NCBI GenBank assembly: GCA_030123545.1
Contig: CP126124.1
Location: 2,914,001-2,978,000, forward strand
Direction of reading: 5' to 3'
DNA from: Burkholderiaceae bacterium
Lineage (GTDB): Bacteria; Pseudomonadota; Gammaproteobacteria; Burkholderiales; Burkholderiaceae_C
Length of the DNA: 64,000 nucleotides
Shown here: positions 7,999 through 17,273 of the stretch, piece by piece
Layout of the letters: each line of letters starts with the position of its first letter
Numbering within the stretch: position 1 is the stretch's first letter
The notes under the pieces: generated by a model
What the model saw: the letters and a program-made list of their open reading frames with translations, nothing else
The model's database searches: none
Told to the model about the DNA's origin: nothing
Made by a program: the position numbers and the translations under genes

Positions 7999-8961
7999 TC
8001 AGAGTGTGACAGGATGACGCACCCTCTGCCGCAACACCCGTTCGAAGTGCGACGGATCGTGGGCCTTCAGCATCGCCGCTTCGCGCGGCAGGTGCAGATC
8101 CCACAGCCTCGAGATCCAGAAGCGCAGCGCGCCCGCGCGCAGCATCGCGGCCAGCAGGCGGCGCTCGGCGGCGGCAAGCGGGCGCACCACGGCGTAGGCG
8201 GCCAGCAGGCTTTGCGCGCGCGCCGCGTCGTGCGCGCCGGTCTCCAGATCGATGCACCAGTCGTTCAGGCACACGGCCAGGTCGAACAGCCAGCTGTCGA
8301 CGCCGGCAAAATAGAAGTCGAACACGCCGGTGATTTCGCCATGCTCGAACAGCACGTTGTCGCGAAACAGGTCCGCATGCACCGGGCCACGCGGCAGCGC
8401 GGCGTACGCGCTGCCGGCGGCGACGTGGTTCTGGTACGCGAGCTCGCTTTGCAGCAGCGCCGCCTGCTCGGCACCCAGGTGCGGCCGCACGATCGGCGCG
8501 GTCTGGTTCCACCAGGCCAGGCCGCGCAGGTTCGGCTGCGTGAGCGGAAAATCGCGTGCGGCCAGGTGCATGCGCGCGAGCAGCGTGCCGACCGCCGCGC
8601 AGTGCGCCTCGGTCGGCGCGAGCGCGCTGCGCCCGGGCAGCCGGTTCACGACCACCGCGGGCTTGCCCTGCACCTGGTGCAGCAACGCGCCGCCGGCGTC
8701 CACGGCCGGGTCCGGCACCGGCAGGCCATGCCGGGCCAGATGTTTCATCAGCCGCAGGTAGAACGGCAGTTGCAGGGTCGTCAGCCGCTCGAACAGCGTC
8801 AGCACGTATTCGACCGATGTGCCGCCCTGCGTGGCTGTGGCGAAATAGTTGGTGTTCTCGATGCCGCTTTCGACGCCGTGCAGCGCGGCGAGCTCTCCTA
8901 ACCCAAGCCGGCGCAGCAGATCACGCGCCTCGTCGAACGGGACTTCGGTGTAGACGGCCAT
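7999..8961 (-). CDS. thrB: Homoserine kinase
   Basis: A 320-residue homoserine kinase of the aminoglycoside-phosphotransferase-like fold (the type in Pseudomonas and betaproteobacteria, not the GHMP fold of E. coli). It phosphorylates L-homoserine with ATP on the route to threonine. The catalytic loop HADLFRDNVLF (near residue 196) carries the base aspartate and Mg-binding asparagine, and the metal-binding aspartate sits in GVFDFYFAGVDSWLFDLA. N-terminal MAVYTEVPFDEARDLL and SGIENTNYFA match the family. It lies 16 bases behind the DUF2782 gene in the same orientation; the thrB-DUF2782-polA neighbourhood is shared with Pseudomonas. Confidence 0.92.
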   Translation of the reverse strand: MAVYTEVPFDEARDLLRRLGLGELAALHGVESGIENTNYFATATQGGTSVEYVLTLFERLTTLQLPFYLRLMKHLARHGLPVPDPAVDAGGALLHQVQGKPAVVVNRLPGRSALAPTEAHCAAVGTLLARMHLAARDFPLTQPNLRGLAWWNQTAPIVRPHLGAEQAALLQSELAYQNHVAAGSAYAALPRGPVHADLFRDNVLFEHGEITGVFDFYFAGVDSWLFDLAVCLNDWCIDLETGAHDAARAQSLLAAYAVVRPLAAAERRLLAAMLRAGALRFWISRLWDLHLPREAAMLKAHDPSHFERVLRQRVRHPVTL

Positions 8962-8977
8962 GCGGCGGGCGGCGCTC

Positions 8978-9304
8978 TCAGTACGTCAGAATCTTCCAGC
9001 TCGGCTGGCCAGCGGTCGGATCGCGGTCGCTGCCGGTCGGCTGCGTGCCGCCGATGCCGTTCGCCGGCCGCACTTCATACGGTGGCACGTCGGTCTTGGG
9101 CTGCACCTTGATGCTCAGCGTCTGGCCGCCGTAGCGCAGTTCGTCGATCGTGCTGCCCGCATCCTCGTGATGGATGCGCTCGATGCGCTGGTTCGGCCCG
9201 AGTTTGGGCCCCGGCGCGTTTGGGTTCGGCGCACCGGCCGGCGCCTGCCCGAAGGCGGCGCCGCAGCAGGAGAGCTGCAACAGGAAAAGAATGCGCCGGA
9301 ACAT
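8978..9304 (-). CDS. DUF2782 small periplasmic protein
   Basis: A 108-residue protein with an N-terminal signal sequence (MFRRILFLLQLSCCGAAFG, cleavage around residue 19-20). The short conserved core contains RIERIHHEDAGSTIDELRYG and TLSIKVQPKTDVPPYEV, the pattern of DUF2782. No function is known for the family. Its position between thrB and polA is the conserved place for this family in Gram-negative genomes. The start at 9304 gives the signal peptide; a longer frame to 9364 lacks one. The gene is divergent from polA, with 162 bases between starts. Confidence 0.75.
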   Translation of the reverse strand: MFRRILFLLQLSCCGAAFGQAPAGAPNPNAPGPKLGPNQRIERIHHEDAGSTIDELRYGGQTLSIKVQPKTDVPPYEVRPANGIGGTQPTGSDRDPTAGQPSWKILTY

Positions 9305-9377
9305 GGTTTCATTGTAGTTTGCACAGACCGATGCCGCCCGATGCAGCCCGGTCCCCGCGTGCACAATCCGGCCTCAT

Positions 9378-9450
9378 GAGCCCCCGCCCGGCCGCTCCCG
9401 GCGAGCGAAGCGCAGCCTTCGGCAGTGCGGGGGCTCGCACCGCAGTGCGG
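9378..9450. promoter_or_regulatory. Inverted repeats in the polA leader
   Basis: The polA upstream region contains a perfect ten-base inverted repeat, GAGCCCCCGC (9378-9387) with GCGGGGGCTC (9427-9436). A second small palindrome CCGCAGTGCGG (9440-9450) follows just before the ribosome binding site GGAGG (9456-9460). If transcribed, the region would fold strongly immediately before the start codon. Whether it regulates polA or is an inserted intergenic repeat cannot be decided from sequence. Confidence 0.45.
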
Positions 9451-9466
9451 AGCACGGAGGTTACCA

Positions 9467-12307
9467 ATGAACAACCAAGAGAACGCCGCGGCCAGCCCGC
9501 AAAAGACCCTGGTGCTGGTGGACGGTTCCAGCTACCTGTACCGCGCCTACCACGCGATGCCCGATCTGCGCGCCGTGCCGGACGATCCGACCAGCCCGGC
9601 GACCGGCGCGATTCGCGGCATGGTCAACATGATGGAGAAACTGCGCCGCGATGTGCCGGCCGCGTTCGGCGCCTGCGTGTTCGACGCGAAGGGCCCGACG
9701 TTCCGCGACGCGATCTACCCCGAGTACAAGCAGAACCGCTCGGCCATGCCGGATGATCTGCGCGCGCAGATCGATCCGATCCACGAGGTAGTGCGCCTGC
9801 TCGGCTGGCCGGTGCTGGTGGTGCCCGGCATCGAGGCCGACGATGTGATCGGCACGCTCGCCGCCGCCGGCGCGGCCGAGGGCATGCAGGTGGTGATCTC
9901 CAGCGGCGACAAGGATCTGGCCCAGCTGGTGACGGACCGCATCACGATCATCGACACGATGAGCAACAAGCGGCGCGACGAAGCCGGCGTGCAGGCCGAG
10001 TTCGGCGTGCCGCCGCGGCTGATGCTCGACTACCAGTCGCTGGTCGGCGACGCGGTCGACAACGTGCCGGGGGTCGAGAAGGTCGGCCCGAAGACCGCCG
10101 CGAAATGGCTGGCCGAATACGGCTCGCTGGACGGCGTGATCGCGAACGCGAACGCGATCAAGGGCGCCGTCGGCGACAACCTGCGGCGCGCGCTGGACTG
10201 GTTGCCGACAGCCAGAAAGCTGCTCACGATACGCACCGACTGCGACCTCGCAGGCCATGCCGACGGTCTGTCTGCTATTGATTCGATAGCAATGAGTGAT
10301 CCAGACACAACGGCTCTGGCCACTTTTTATGAAAAATTCGGGTTCAAGACCCTGGTGCGCGCGCTCGCGGGCAATTCCGAAGCGGCAGGCCGCGCCAAAA
10401 CCACGAGTCGCGCGCCTGCGCAGAGCGCGGGAGTTGCAACAGATGCGGCTCGGGACGCCGACCCCGCGATCCTGCCCGACACCCCCGCGCCAACTCACGC
10501 AATCGCCACCGAATACGTGACCATCCTCGACTGGGCCACGTTCGACGACTGGCTCGCGCAGATCGAAGCTGCGGAACTGGTCGCGATCGACACCGAAACC
10601 ACGTCGCTCGACGAGATGCGCGCCGAACTGGTCGGCATCTCGTTTTCGGTGACGCCGGGCCGCGCGGCCTACCTGCCGCTGCGCCACGACGGGCCCGACG
10701 CGCCGGAACAACTGCGGTTCGACGCGGTGCTGGCGCGACTCAAGCCCTGGCTGGAGAACCCCGCGAAAAAGAAGCTCGGCCAGCACATCAAGTACGACCG
10801 CCATGTGTTCGCGAACCACGGCATCGAGGAGCAGGGCTACGCGCACGACACGATGCTGCAGAGCTACGTGCTCGAAGTGCACAAGCCGCACGGCCTGGCG
10901 AGTCTGGCCGAGCGCCATCTGGGGCGCAGCGGCATCGCGTACGAGGACCTGTGCGGCAAGGGCGCGCACCAGATTCCGTTCGCGCAGGTCGAGGTCGCGC
11001 GCGCCACCGAATATTCCTGCGAAGACTCGGACCAGACGCTGGACGTGCACCGGGTGCTGTGGCCGCGGCTGCAGGTGAACGACCCGCTACGCTTCATCTA
11101 CGAACTCGAGATCGCGTGCAGCGAAGTGCTGTACCGCATCGAGCGCAATGGCGTGCTGATCGACGGCGCGGAGCTTTCGCGCCAGAGCATGGAGCTGGGC
11201 ACGCGCATCCACGCGCTCGAAGCCGAGGCGCATGCGCTCGCCGGCCAGCCGTTCAATCTCGGCAGCCCGAAGCAGATCGGCGAAATCTTCTTCACGAAGC
11301 TCGGCCTGCCGGTGTTGAAGAAGACCGCGACCGGCGCGCCGAGCACCGACGAGGAGGTGCTGGAAAAGCTGGCCGAGGACTATCCGCTGCCCGCGAAGAT
11401 CCTCGAGCACCGCGGGCTGTCCAAGCTCAAGGGCACCTACACCGACAAGCTGGCGCAGATGGCGCTGCCGCGCACCGGCCGCGTGCACACGCACTATGCG
11501 CAGGCGGTCGCGGTGACCGGTCGCCTGGCCAGCAACGACCCGAACCTGCAGAACATCCCAGTGCGCACGAGCGAGGGCCGGCGCATCCGCGAGGCGTTCG
11601 TCGCGCCGCCCGGCAGCCTGATCGCGAGCGCCGACTACAGCCAGATCGAGCTGCGCATCATGGCCCACATCAGCGGCGACGAGTCGCTGCTGCGCGCGTT
11701 CCACGAAGGCCAGGACGTGCACCGCGCGACCGCGGCCGAGGTGTTCGGCGTGGCGCCGGACCAAGTCTCTAGCGAGCAGCGCCGCTACGCGAAGGTGATC
11801 AACTTCGGGCTGATCTACGGCATGAGCAGTTACGGGCTCGCGCGCAACCTGGGTATCGACAACACCGCGGCGAAGAACTACATCACGCGCTACTTCGAGC
11901 GCTACCCTGGGGTGCGCCGCTACATGGACGAAACGCGCCAGAGCGCGAAGGCGAAAGGCTACGTCGAGACGGTGTTCGGCCGGCGCCTGTACCTGCCGGA
12001 GATCAATTCACCGAACGGCCCGCGCCGCAGCGCCGCCGAGCGCGCGGCGATCAACGCGCCGATGCAGGGCACCGCGGCGGACCTGATCAAGCTTTCGATG
12101 GTCAAGGTGCAGCAGGTGCTCGACGAGCAAAAGCGGGCGACGAAGATGATCATGCAGGTGCACGACGAACTGGTGTTCGAGGTGCCCGAGGCCGAGGTCG
12201 AATGGGTGCGCGCGGAAATACCGCGACTGATGGCCGGCGTCGCCGAGCTGCGCGTGCCGCTGCGCGCCGACATCGGCGTCGGGCCGAACTGGGAACAGGC
12301 GCACTGA
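9467..12307 (+). CDS. polA: DNA polymerase I
   Basis: A 946-residue family A DNA polymerase for Okazaki-fragment processing and repair synthesis. Three domains are visible. The 5'-3' nuclease covers about residues 15-300 (LVDGSSYLYRAYHAMPDL, FDAKGPTFRDAIYPEYK). The 3'-5' exonuclease begins near residue 355, with the DxE motif intact in AIDTETTSLDEMRAELVGIS. The polymerase domain contains ADYSQIELRIMAHIS (motif A), RRYAKVINFGLIYGMS (motif B) and MIMQVHDELVFEV (motif C). The start at 9467 is set by GGAGG six bases upstream. Between the first two domains the linker holds a 17-base palindromic repeat and an Ala/Pro-rich stretch. The gene converges on the HAAT operon with seven bases between stops. 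Confidence 0.97.
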   Translation: MNNQENAAASPQKTLVLVDGSSYLYRAYHAMPDLRAVPDDPTSPATGAIRGMVNMMEKLRRDVPAAFGACVFDAKGPTFRDAIYPEYKQNRSAMPDDLRAQIDPIHEVVRLLGWPVLVVPGIEADDVIGTLAAAGAAEGMQVVISSGDKDLAQLVTDRITIIDTMSNKRRDEAGVQAEFGVPPRLMLDYQSLVGDAVDNVPGVEKVGPKTAAKWLAEYGSLDGVIANANAIKGAVGDNLRRALDWLPTARKLLTIRTDCDLAGHADGLSAIDSIAMSDPDTTALATFYEKFGFKTLVRALAGNSEAAGRAKTTSRAPAQSAGVATDAARDADPAILPDTPAPTHAIATEYVTILDWATFDDWLAQIEAAELVAIDTETTSLDEMRAELVGISFSVTPGRAAYLPLRHDGPDAPEQLRFDAVLARLKPWLENPAKKKLGQHIKYDRHVFANHGIEEQGYAHDTMLQSYVLEVHKPHGLASLAERHLGRSGIAYEDLCGKGAHQIPFAQVEVARATEYSCEDSDQTLDVHRVLWPRLQVNDPLRFIYELEIACSEVLYRIERNGVLIDGAELSRQSMELGTRIHALEAEAHALAGQPFNLGSPKQIGEIFFTKLGLPVLKKTATGAPSTDEEVLEKLAEDYPLPAKILEHRGLSKLKGTYTDKLAQMALPRTGRVHTHYAQAVAVTGRLASNDPNLQNIPVRTSEGRRIREAFVAPPGSLIASADYSQIELRIMAHISGDESLLRAFHEGQDVHRATAAEVFGVAPDQVSSEQRRYAKVINFGLIYGMSSYGLARNLGIDNTAAKNYITRYFERYPGVRRYMDETRQSAKAKGYVETVFGRRLYLPEINSPNGPRRSAAERAAINAPMQGTAADLIKLSMVKVQQVLDEQKRATKMIMQVHDELVFEVPEAEVEWVRAEIPRLMAGVAELRVPLRADIGVGPNWEQAH
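10274..10290. repeat. 17-nt AT-rich palindromic repeat inside polA
   Basis: GCTATTGATTCGATAGC is in frame and reads Ala-Ile-Asp-Ser-Ile-Ala. It lies in the linker between the 5' nuclease and the 3'-5' exonuclease domains. With flanking bases it extends to TGCTAT / ATAGCA. Confidence 0.75.
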
Positions 12308-12314
12308 CGCGCCG

Positions 12315-13340
12315 CTACGGATCTCGCCGCAAGCGCACGCGATAGCCCACCGGCAACAGGTTCACTCCAGTGCGCTGCTGAATCGCGCCCCAGATGCCAC
12401 GCGGCAGGAACAACGCGAACGCCAGCGAGGCGGCGCCCAGCGTGATGAGGTACCACACGCCGGTCGAACCGAGAAAGGTTTCCATCAGGAAAAAGATGAT
12501 GGCGCCGACGATCGCGCCTTCGAACGTGCCGATGCCGCCCACCAGCACCATGAAGATCATGTACGCGGACCAGTCCACCGAAAAGAACGAACGGGGCTGG
12601 AACGTGATGGTGTCGGCGACCCAGAGCGTGCCCGCGACCGCTGCGCCGAATGCCGCCAGCACGAACAGGATCCGCTTGGTGGCCATCACCTCGACGCCCA
12701 CCGCACCCGCGGCATCCTCGTCGTCGCGGATGGCCTGGATCGACGCGCCGACCCGGCTGCGCAACAACATGAACATCGCCACCAGGAACACGGTCATGGC
12801 GCCGAATGCCGCCCAATAGGTCAGCGCCCCGCGCAGCGGCGCCGGGTAGGCAATGATTTGCACCAGCGAAGTCCCGGTTTCGCCGTTCACGATGGGGTCG
12901 AGCGTGACCAGCAACAAGGCCAGTTCGGCCACCACCCACGTGGCGATCGCGAACTGCCCTTCCTTCAAGCGCAACATGAACGTCGAAATCGGTACCGACA
13001 ATACCCCGACCCCGATGGCGCCGACGAGCAACGCAAGATAAGGAGGTAGGCCAAAACCCGCCAGCCTGACGGCTGCGTACGCACCCAACCCGAAAAAGCC
13101 CTGCTGGCCAACCGATACCAGACCGCCATAACCGGCCAGCGCGTTCCACACGACCGCGAGAATCACGTAGACGAAGAACCGCGTCAGTGCGTGAATCGGG
13201 CCCGCGCCCAGGAACAGCGGGCCAAACGCCAGCACGATCAACGCAAGCACGATCAGCGAGACCGCGGCCACCGCGGTTGCGGTCCATCGTTCGATGCGCG
13301 GGGCCACCGCATCGGCCGCGACATTCGTCATGGCATCCAT
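12315..13340 (-). CDS. Branched-chain amino acid-type (HAAT) ABC transporter permease, LivM-like
   Basis: A 341-residue inner-membrane permease of the LivM type. It has about nine hydrophobic segments and the family landmarks NALAGYGGLVSVGQQGFFGLGAYAAV near residue 75 and the cytoplasmic EAA-like loop RVGASIQAIRDDEDAAGAVGVEV near residue 210. It pairs with the LivH-like permease encoded just upstream. The start at 13340 is chosen because GAGGT lies seven bases upstream and overlaps the end of the livH-like gene by 13 bases; a second ATG at 13331 forms an ATGA overlap and cannot be excluded. It is the last gene of the five-gene operon that starts at 17109. Confidence 0.88.
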   Translation of the reverse strand: MDAMTNVAADAVAPRIERWTATAVAAVSLIVLALIVLAFGPLFLGAGPIHALTRFFVYVILAVVWNALAGYGGLVSVGQQGFFGLGAYAAVRLAGFGLPPYLALLVGAIGVGVLSVPISTFMLRLKEGQFAIATWVVAELALLLVTLDPIVNGETGTSLVQIIAYPAPLRGALTYWAAFGAMTVFLVAMFMLLRSRVGASIQAIRDDEDAAGAVGVEVMATKRILFVLAAFGAAVAGTLWVADTITFQPRSFFSVDWSAYMIFMVLVGGIGTFEGAIVGAIIFFLMETFLGSTGVWYLITLGAASLAFALFLPRGIWGAIQQRTGVNLLPVGYRVRLRRDP

Positions 13341-14230
13341 TGCGCAAACCTCGTGCGCAGGCGCCCCAAGGACGTCTTCGGCAGCAGAACCCGGACGATG
13401 ACCACGGCAAGGAACACCGCGTGGCCCGCAATCAGGAAATACTCCGGATTCACGAGTGCGCCCAGCGACTGCACCACGCCGAGCACGATACCACCGACCA
13501 GCGTGCCCCACAGCGAATCAGGGCCGCCGATCACGGTCGCCTCGAACGCGAAGATCAACACCGCCATGCCGGAGTACGGCGTGATGGACCCGCGCATGGC
13601 CAGGAACATGCCGGCGATGCCGACCGTCGCCAGTGCAATCGCCGCGGCGATGGCATTGACCTTGCGCGCACTGATGCCGACCAGACCCACTGTCGCCGGG
13701 TCGGCCGCGGTCGCGCGGATGGCGCGCCCAAGCGGGGTCCTGGCGAGAAACAGGCTCAGGCCGCCGAGCAGCGCCACGGCCACCCCAAAAATGAGGACCG
13801 CGAGCTTGCCGATGTAGAGACCGCCGCCGAGGGACCAGCTGTCATACGACAGCGAGCCAATGTACGGTGTCAGCGAGCGCGGGTCGGCACCGAACTCGCG
13901 GAACAGCAGATTGTTGATGAGCACGGCGAGCCCGAACGTGGCCAACAGCGGCACCAGCAGGCCATGGCGCGTACTGCGTTCCAGCACGCCCCGCTGTAGA
14001 CCCCAACCGACCAATGCCATGCCGGGCACGACGCCGATCAGGGTGACGAATGGATCGACGCCCCAACTGTCGGCCAGCACCCAGAACACAAACCCTGCCA
14101 ACACCGCCAGTGCGCCGTGGGCAAGGTTGATCACGCGCATCACCTGATACATGAACGCCAATCCGCACGCGATCAACGCGTAGTGGCCACCAAGCAGCGT
14201 GCCCTGGATCAACGCATTCAATACGTTCAT
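13328..14230 (-). CDS. HAAT ABC transporter permease, LivH-like
   Basis: A 300-residue inner-membrane permease of the LivH type. The N-terminal signature ALIQGTLLGGHYALIACGLAFMYQVMRVINLAHGAL and the loop TPLGRAIRATAADPATVGLVGI near residue 190 are typical. The start at 14230 overlaps the stop of the upstream ATPase gene (ATGA), indicating translational coupling; GGAGAG precedes it. With the LivM-like subunit it should form the transmembrane channel of the importer. Confidence 0.9.
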   Translation of the reverse strand: MNVLNALIQGTLLGGHYALIACGLAFMYQVMRVINLAHGALAVLAGFVFWVLADSWGVDPFVTLIGVVPGMALVGWGLQRGVLERSTRHGLLVPLLATFGLAVLINNLLFREFGADPRSLTPYIGSLSYDSWSLGGGLYIGKLAVLIFGVAVALLGGLSLFLARTPLGRAIRATAADPATVGLVGISARKVNAIAAAIALATVGIAGMFLAMRGSITPYSGMAVLIFAFEATVIGGPDSLWGTLVGGIVLGVVQSLGALVNPEYFLIAGHAVFLAVVIVRVLLPKTSLGRLRTRFAQWMP

Positions 14231-14955
14231 GGCGCGGCCACTCTCCATTGCGCATGGCGCGGCCCGAAATACGCATTCATGATCTGCTGGCGCGTGAAGT
14301 CGCCCACAGCACCTTGCGCGACGATCCGGCCTTCGAACACGCAGATGACGCGCGTCGCCACCGACAGCGCCCGGTTCAGGTCCTGCTCGACCAGCAGAAT
14401 CGCGGTATCGGTATTCACGAGTTGCCGGATGGACGCGTACACCCGCTCCACCGCCGCGGGCGACAGGCCGAGGGAAACCTCATCAAGCAGCAGCACGTCG
14501 GGATTGGTGATGAGCGCCCGTGCGATCGCTGCAGCCTGCTGCTCGCCGCCCGAGAGCGTGCCGCTTTTCTGCTTGAGGTGCGGCGTGAGATTTGGAAAGA
14601 CCGAAAGAACCGATCGCTCGTCCCACTTGCCCTTGCGCCCCGCCGCCCTGGAAAGCGCGAGATTCTCCGCCACGCTCAGATCGGCGAACAGGCGCCGGCC
14701 TTCGGGCACCAGCGCAATGCCCTGGCGGACCCGCTGGTAGTCCGGCACGGACGTCACGTCGTTGGCCGCAAGGAGCACCCTACCTGCCGCCGGCGGGTGC
14801 GCGCCGGCGATCGCGCGGAACAATGTGGTCTTGCCCGCACCATTGGCGCCGATGAACGCGACGATCTCGCCCGGATCCACGTCAAAACTGACGTCGCGGA
14901 CCGCCTGGAACAACCCGTAACGCACATCGAGCGCCTCGACCTGCAGCAGGCTCAT
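14227..14955 (-). CDS. HAAT ABC transporter ATP-binding protein, LivF-like
   Basis: A 242-residue ABC ATPase of the LivF subfamily that powers import together with the LivG-like ATPase. Walker A is GANGAGKTT near residue 37, the Q-loop/insert region reads QGIALVPEGRRLFADLSVAENL (LivF hallmark VPEGR), the signature is LSGGEQQAAAIARAL, and Walker B is VLLLDEVSLGLSP. A serine-valine replaces the usual PS after the Walker B glutamate, which is tolerated in the family. It overlaps livG-like by four bases upstream and livH-like by four bases downstream. Confidence 0.9.
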   Translation of the reverse strand: MSLLQVEALDVRYGLFQAVRDVSFDVDPGEIVAFIGANGAGKTTLFRAIAGAHPPAAGRVLLAANDVTSVPDYQRVRQGIALVPEGRRLFADLSVAENLALSRAAGRKGKWDERSVLSVFPNLTPHLKQKSGTLSGGEQQAAAIARALITNPDVLLLDEVSLGLSPAAVERVYASIRQLVNTDTAILLVEQDLNRALSVATRVICVFEGRIVAQGAVGDFTRQQIMNAYFGPRHAQWRVAAP

Positions 14956-15728
14956 TGTGCGCTGCCCCCGAGGTAGGCCGCGACCACGGTGGGGTCGGAC
15001 ATCACCTGCTCAGGCGTGCCGTTGGCGATGATCTTGCCCTGGTGCAGGCAGACGAACCGGCCAGCCGCTTGCCGGAGCAGTGGCACGATGTGCTCGATCC
15101 AGATGATCGCGATCCCCTGCTCTTTGAGGGAGCGGATCATGGCCAGCAATTCCATCGACTCGCCTTCGCTCAATCCCCCGCCAATCTCGTCCAGCAGCAG
15201 AACCTTCGGATCGGTGGCCAGCGCACGCGACAGCTCCAGCCGCTTGCGATCGAGGAGCCCCAGCGTCGCCGCGCGCCGGTTGGCCTTGCCCAGCATGTCG
15301 GTACGGATGAGCGCCGCGGTCGCATGCCGATAGGCGTCGGCTCGACCCGCGTGATGGGTATTCACGGCCGCAACGAACACGTTCTCGAATACGGTCATGT
15401 CGATGAACGGGCGCGGGATCTGGTGCGTCCGGACCAAGCCCCGGCGGCAGCGTCGCGCAGTCGACAAGTGCGTAACGTCATGTCCGGCAAAAGTCACTGC
15501 GCCCGCCAGCGGGCGCAGTGCACCGACCAGCACGCTGAACAGCGTGGTCTTGCCGGCCCCGTTGGGGCCGATGATGCCCACCAGTTCGTCGCTGCGCACC
15601 TCGAGGCTGACACCCTGCAGCACCTGCAACGCGCCGAAGCTCATTTCGACGTTGCTGGCCGACAGCAGCGTCGGCGCCTGCTTGTCCGCCGCGCCGGTTG
15701 CCGTCACCTGCGGGTCCGCCATCGTCAT
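14952..15728 (-). CDS. HAAT ABC transporter ATP-binding protein, LivG-like
   Basis: A 258-residue ABC ATPase of the LivG subfamily. Walker A is GPNGAGKTTLF near residue 55. A shortened LivG insert reads RRGLVRTHQIPRPFIDMTVFENV; most LivG proteins have RTFQ at the RTHQ position. The signature region LGLLDRKRLELSRALATDPKVL lacks the canonical LSGGQ (the segment reads LLDRKRLELSRAL), whereas LivG proteins usually have LSYGxQRRLEIARAL. Walker B is LLLDEIGGGLSEGE. The first 20 residues are a polar extension. It is the second gene of the operon, 49 bases behind the binding protein gene. Confidence 0.87.
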   Translation of the reverse strand: MTMADPQVTATGAADKQAPTLLSASNVEMSFGALQVLQGVSLEVRSDELVGIIGPNGAGKTTLFSVLVGALRPLAGAVTFAGHDVTHLSTARRCRRGLVRTHQIPRPFIDMTVFENVFVAAVNTHHAGRADAYRHATAALIRTDMLGKANRRAATLGLLDRKRLELSRALATDPKVLLLDEIGGGLSEGESMELLAMIRSLKEQGIAIIWIEHIVPLLRQAAGRFVCLHQGKIIANGTPEQVMSDPTVVAAYLGGSAQ

Positions 15729-15777
15729 GCGTGACAGGGCTGGCGCTTATGCTGGACGGACTGGCCTTACGCCGCCC

Positions 15778-17109
15778 TCACACGCGATAGGGAACCGGCT
15801 TGCGTTGCACCGGGACATTCCGGTCCTCGGTGTTGTCGACGGTCACCCAATCCAACGGGAACTTGGACCCCGGCGGGGTCTTCACCCACTGCGCCCCGAT
15901 CATCGGCGTGGTGGCGGTGTTCGGGTAGGGACCCGCCTTGAAATTGACCCGGCCCAAGGTGGTGATCATGTCGAGTGTCGGGATCACGTCGCGAATGGCA
16001 CTGTGACTGGTCGGATCCTTCGCGCCCTTGAGAGCTGCGACGCCCACCTCGAACAATGCCAGCGTCGCGCCTTGCTGCTCGGCCCAGATGTGGCCCGTGG
16101 CCTTTTCATAGCCGTCGGCCAGTTCCTGTGAGGTTCCACCCGTCAATGGCGACTTGTAAGGAAACACGGGCGCCCAAAACGTCTCGGCACAGACGTTGTG
16201 TCCCAGTTCGCCGAGCGCCAGGACTTGGTTGTAAAAACTGCCTGACTTCGTGAACTGCGCGATGACCAGTTTGTCCAGGAAGTGCAGTTGCGCAGCCTGC
16301 CGCCAGAACGCCTGGATATCGGGCGGGAGCCCCACCTCGTTGAAGATCTGGCAGTTTTCACGATTGAACAGCGCGATCTGCGATGAAAAGTCCGTCGTGC
16401 CATCCTGGTAGGGACCCGGGTCGATGACCTTGTATCCGTTTTTTTCCAGCACCGGCGCCAGATGCTCCCGGAATGCCGATCCGTCGGCATCGTTGGGATA
16501 CATCACCGCCACCTTCTTGTTGGTCTTGAGCAGCGGCCACTGTGCAAGATAGCCATTCACGAATTGCGCAATGCCGAAGCTGAAATCGAAACTCCACTTG
16601 AATGGCGAGGGTTGCCCGGGCTTGGCGCCTCGGCCAAAGTAAAACGACTCCAGCGGGCAATCGGTACCGATGCTCGGCACTCCGGCGGCTTCGCATGCAT
16701 CCGACACCGGATTGACCGTTTCCGGTGTCGACGTCGTGAGCATCAGGTGGATGTGGTCTTGGGTGATGAGCTCGTTCGCGAGCTGGCTCGCCCGCGAAGG
16801 GTTGGACTGGCCGTCTCGGTCGAGGATGGTCACCCGGTAGGTTTCGCCGCCGATGCTCAGGCCCTTGGCCAGGGCCTTGCGTATCAATGGCAGCATGTAC
16901 GGGTCGCTGGCATTGAATGCCCCGAGCGCGCCGGAGCGTGGGCTGATGAACCCGATCCGGATTTCCTTGTCGGGCTCCGCCGCGAAAACGCTCGGGCTAC
17001 TGCCCAGCATCAACGCAGCTCCCGCGACCGTGCCGCCGATAAGAACTTTGCGACGCGTCGGCGACGCCGATGCGTTGTCCATACTGTTGACTTCTCGCTC
17101 TTCTTTCAT
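15778..17109 (-). CDS. HAAT-family periplasmic substrate-binding protein with Tat-like signal
   Basis: A 443-residue binding protein of the type I periplasmic (Leu/Ile/Val-binding-like, Peripla_BP_6) family. Residues 17-43 form a twin-arginine-type export signal (SPTRRKVLIGGTVAGAALML, then SPSVFAAEP). The mature protein starts IRIGFISPRSGALGAFN, with ITQDHIHLMLTTSTPETVNPVSDACEAAGVPSIGTDCP as the ligand-cleft strand region. Substrates of this branch include amides, urea, aromatic acids and branched-chain amino acids; the sequence does not show which. GGAGA six bases before 17109 supports that start; ATG 17082 is an alternative. It is the first gene of the five-gene importer operon. Confidence 0.88.
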   Translation of the reverse strand: MKEEREVNSMDNASASPTRRKVLIGGTVAGAALMLGSSPSVFAAEPDKEIRIGFISPRSGALGAFNASDPYMLPLIRKALAKGLSIGGETYRVTILDRDGQSNPSRASQLANELITQDHIHLMLTTSTPETVNPVSDACEAAGVPSIGTDCPLESFYFGRGAKPGQPSPFKWSFDFSFGIAQFVNGYLAQWPLLKTNKKVAVMYPNDADGSAFREHLAPVLEKNGYKVIDPGPYQDGTTDFSSQIALFNRENCQIFNEVGLPPDIQAFWRQAAQLHFLDKLVIAQFTKSGSFYNQVLALGELGHNVCAETFWAPVFPYKSPLTGGTSQELADGYEKATGHIWAEQQGATLALFEVGVAALKGAKDPTSHSAIRDVIPTLDMITTLGRVNFKAGPYPNTATTPMIGAQWVKTPPGSKFPLDWVTVDNTEDRNVPVQRKPVPYRV

Positions 17110-17273
17110 GATGGTCTCCGCACAGTTGACTTAGCAATGTCCCAACGTCCGCTGACGGATCACTGGCAAATTGATGATTCGCCAGAGCTTCCCGCCCGCT
17201 GAGGCTGGTCTCGGTTGGAACGTCCCGGGCCAGACTTGTCGCCTGCGTCGATGCCGACCCGCATGAAATGGGG

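Noticed and set aside
5951..8512. Very long minus-strand open frame (853 codons) antisense to uvrD
   Set aside because: It overlaps the conserved uvrD, BPSS1780 and thrB genes; its composition is the Arg/Ala-rich shadow expected on the opposite strand of GC-rich coding DNA, with no domain.
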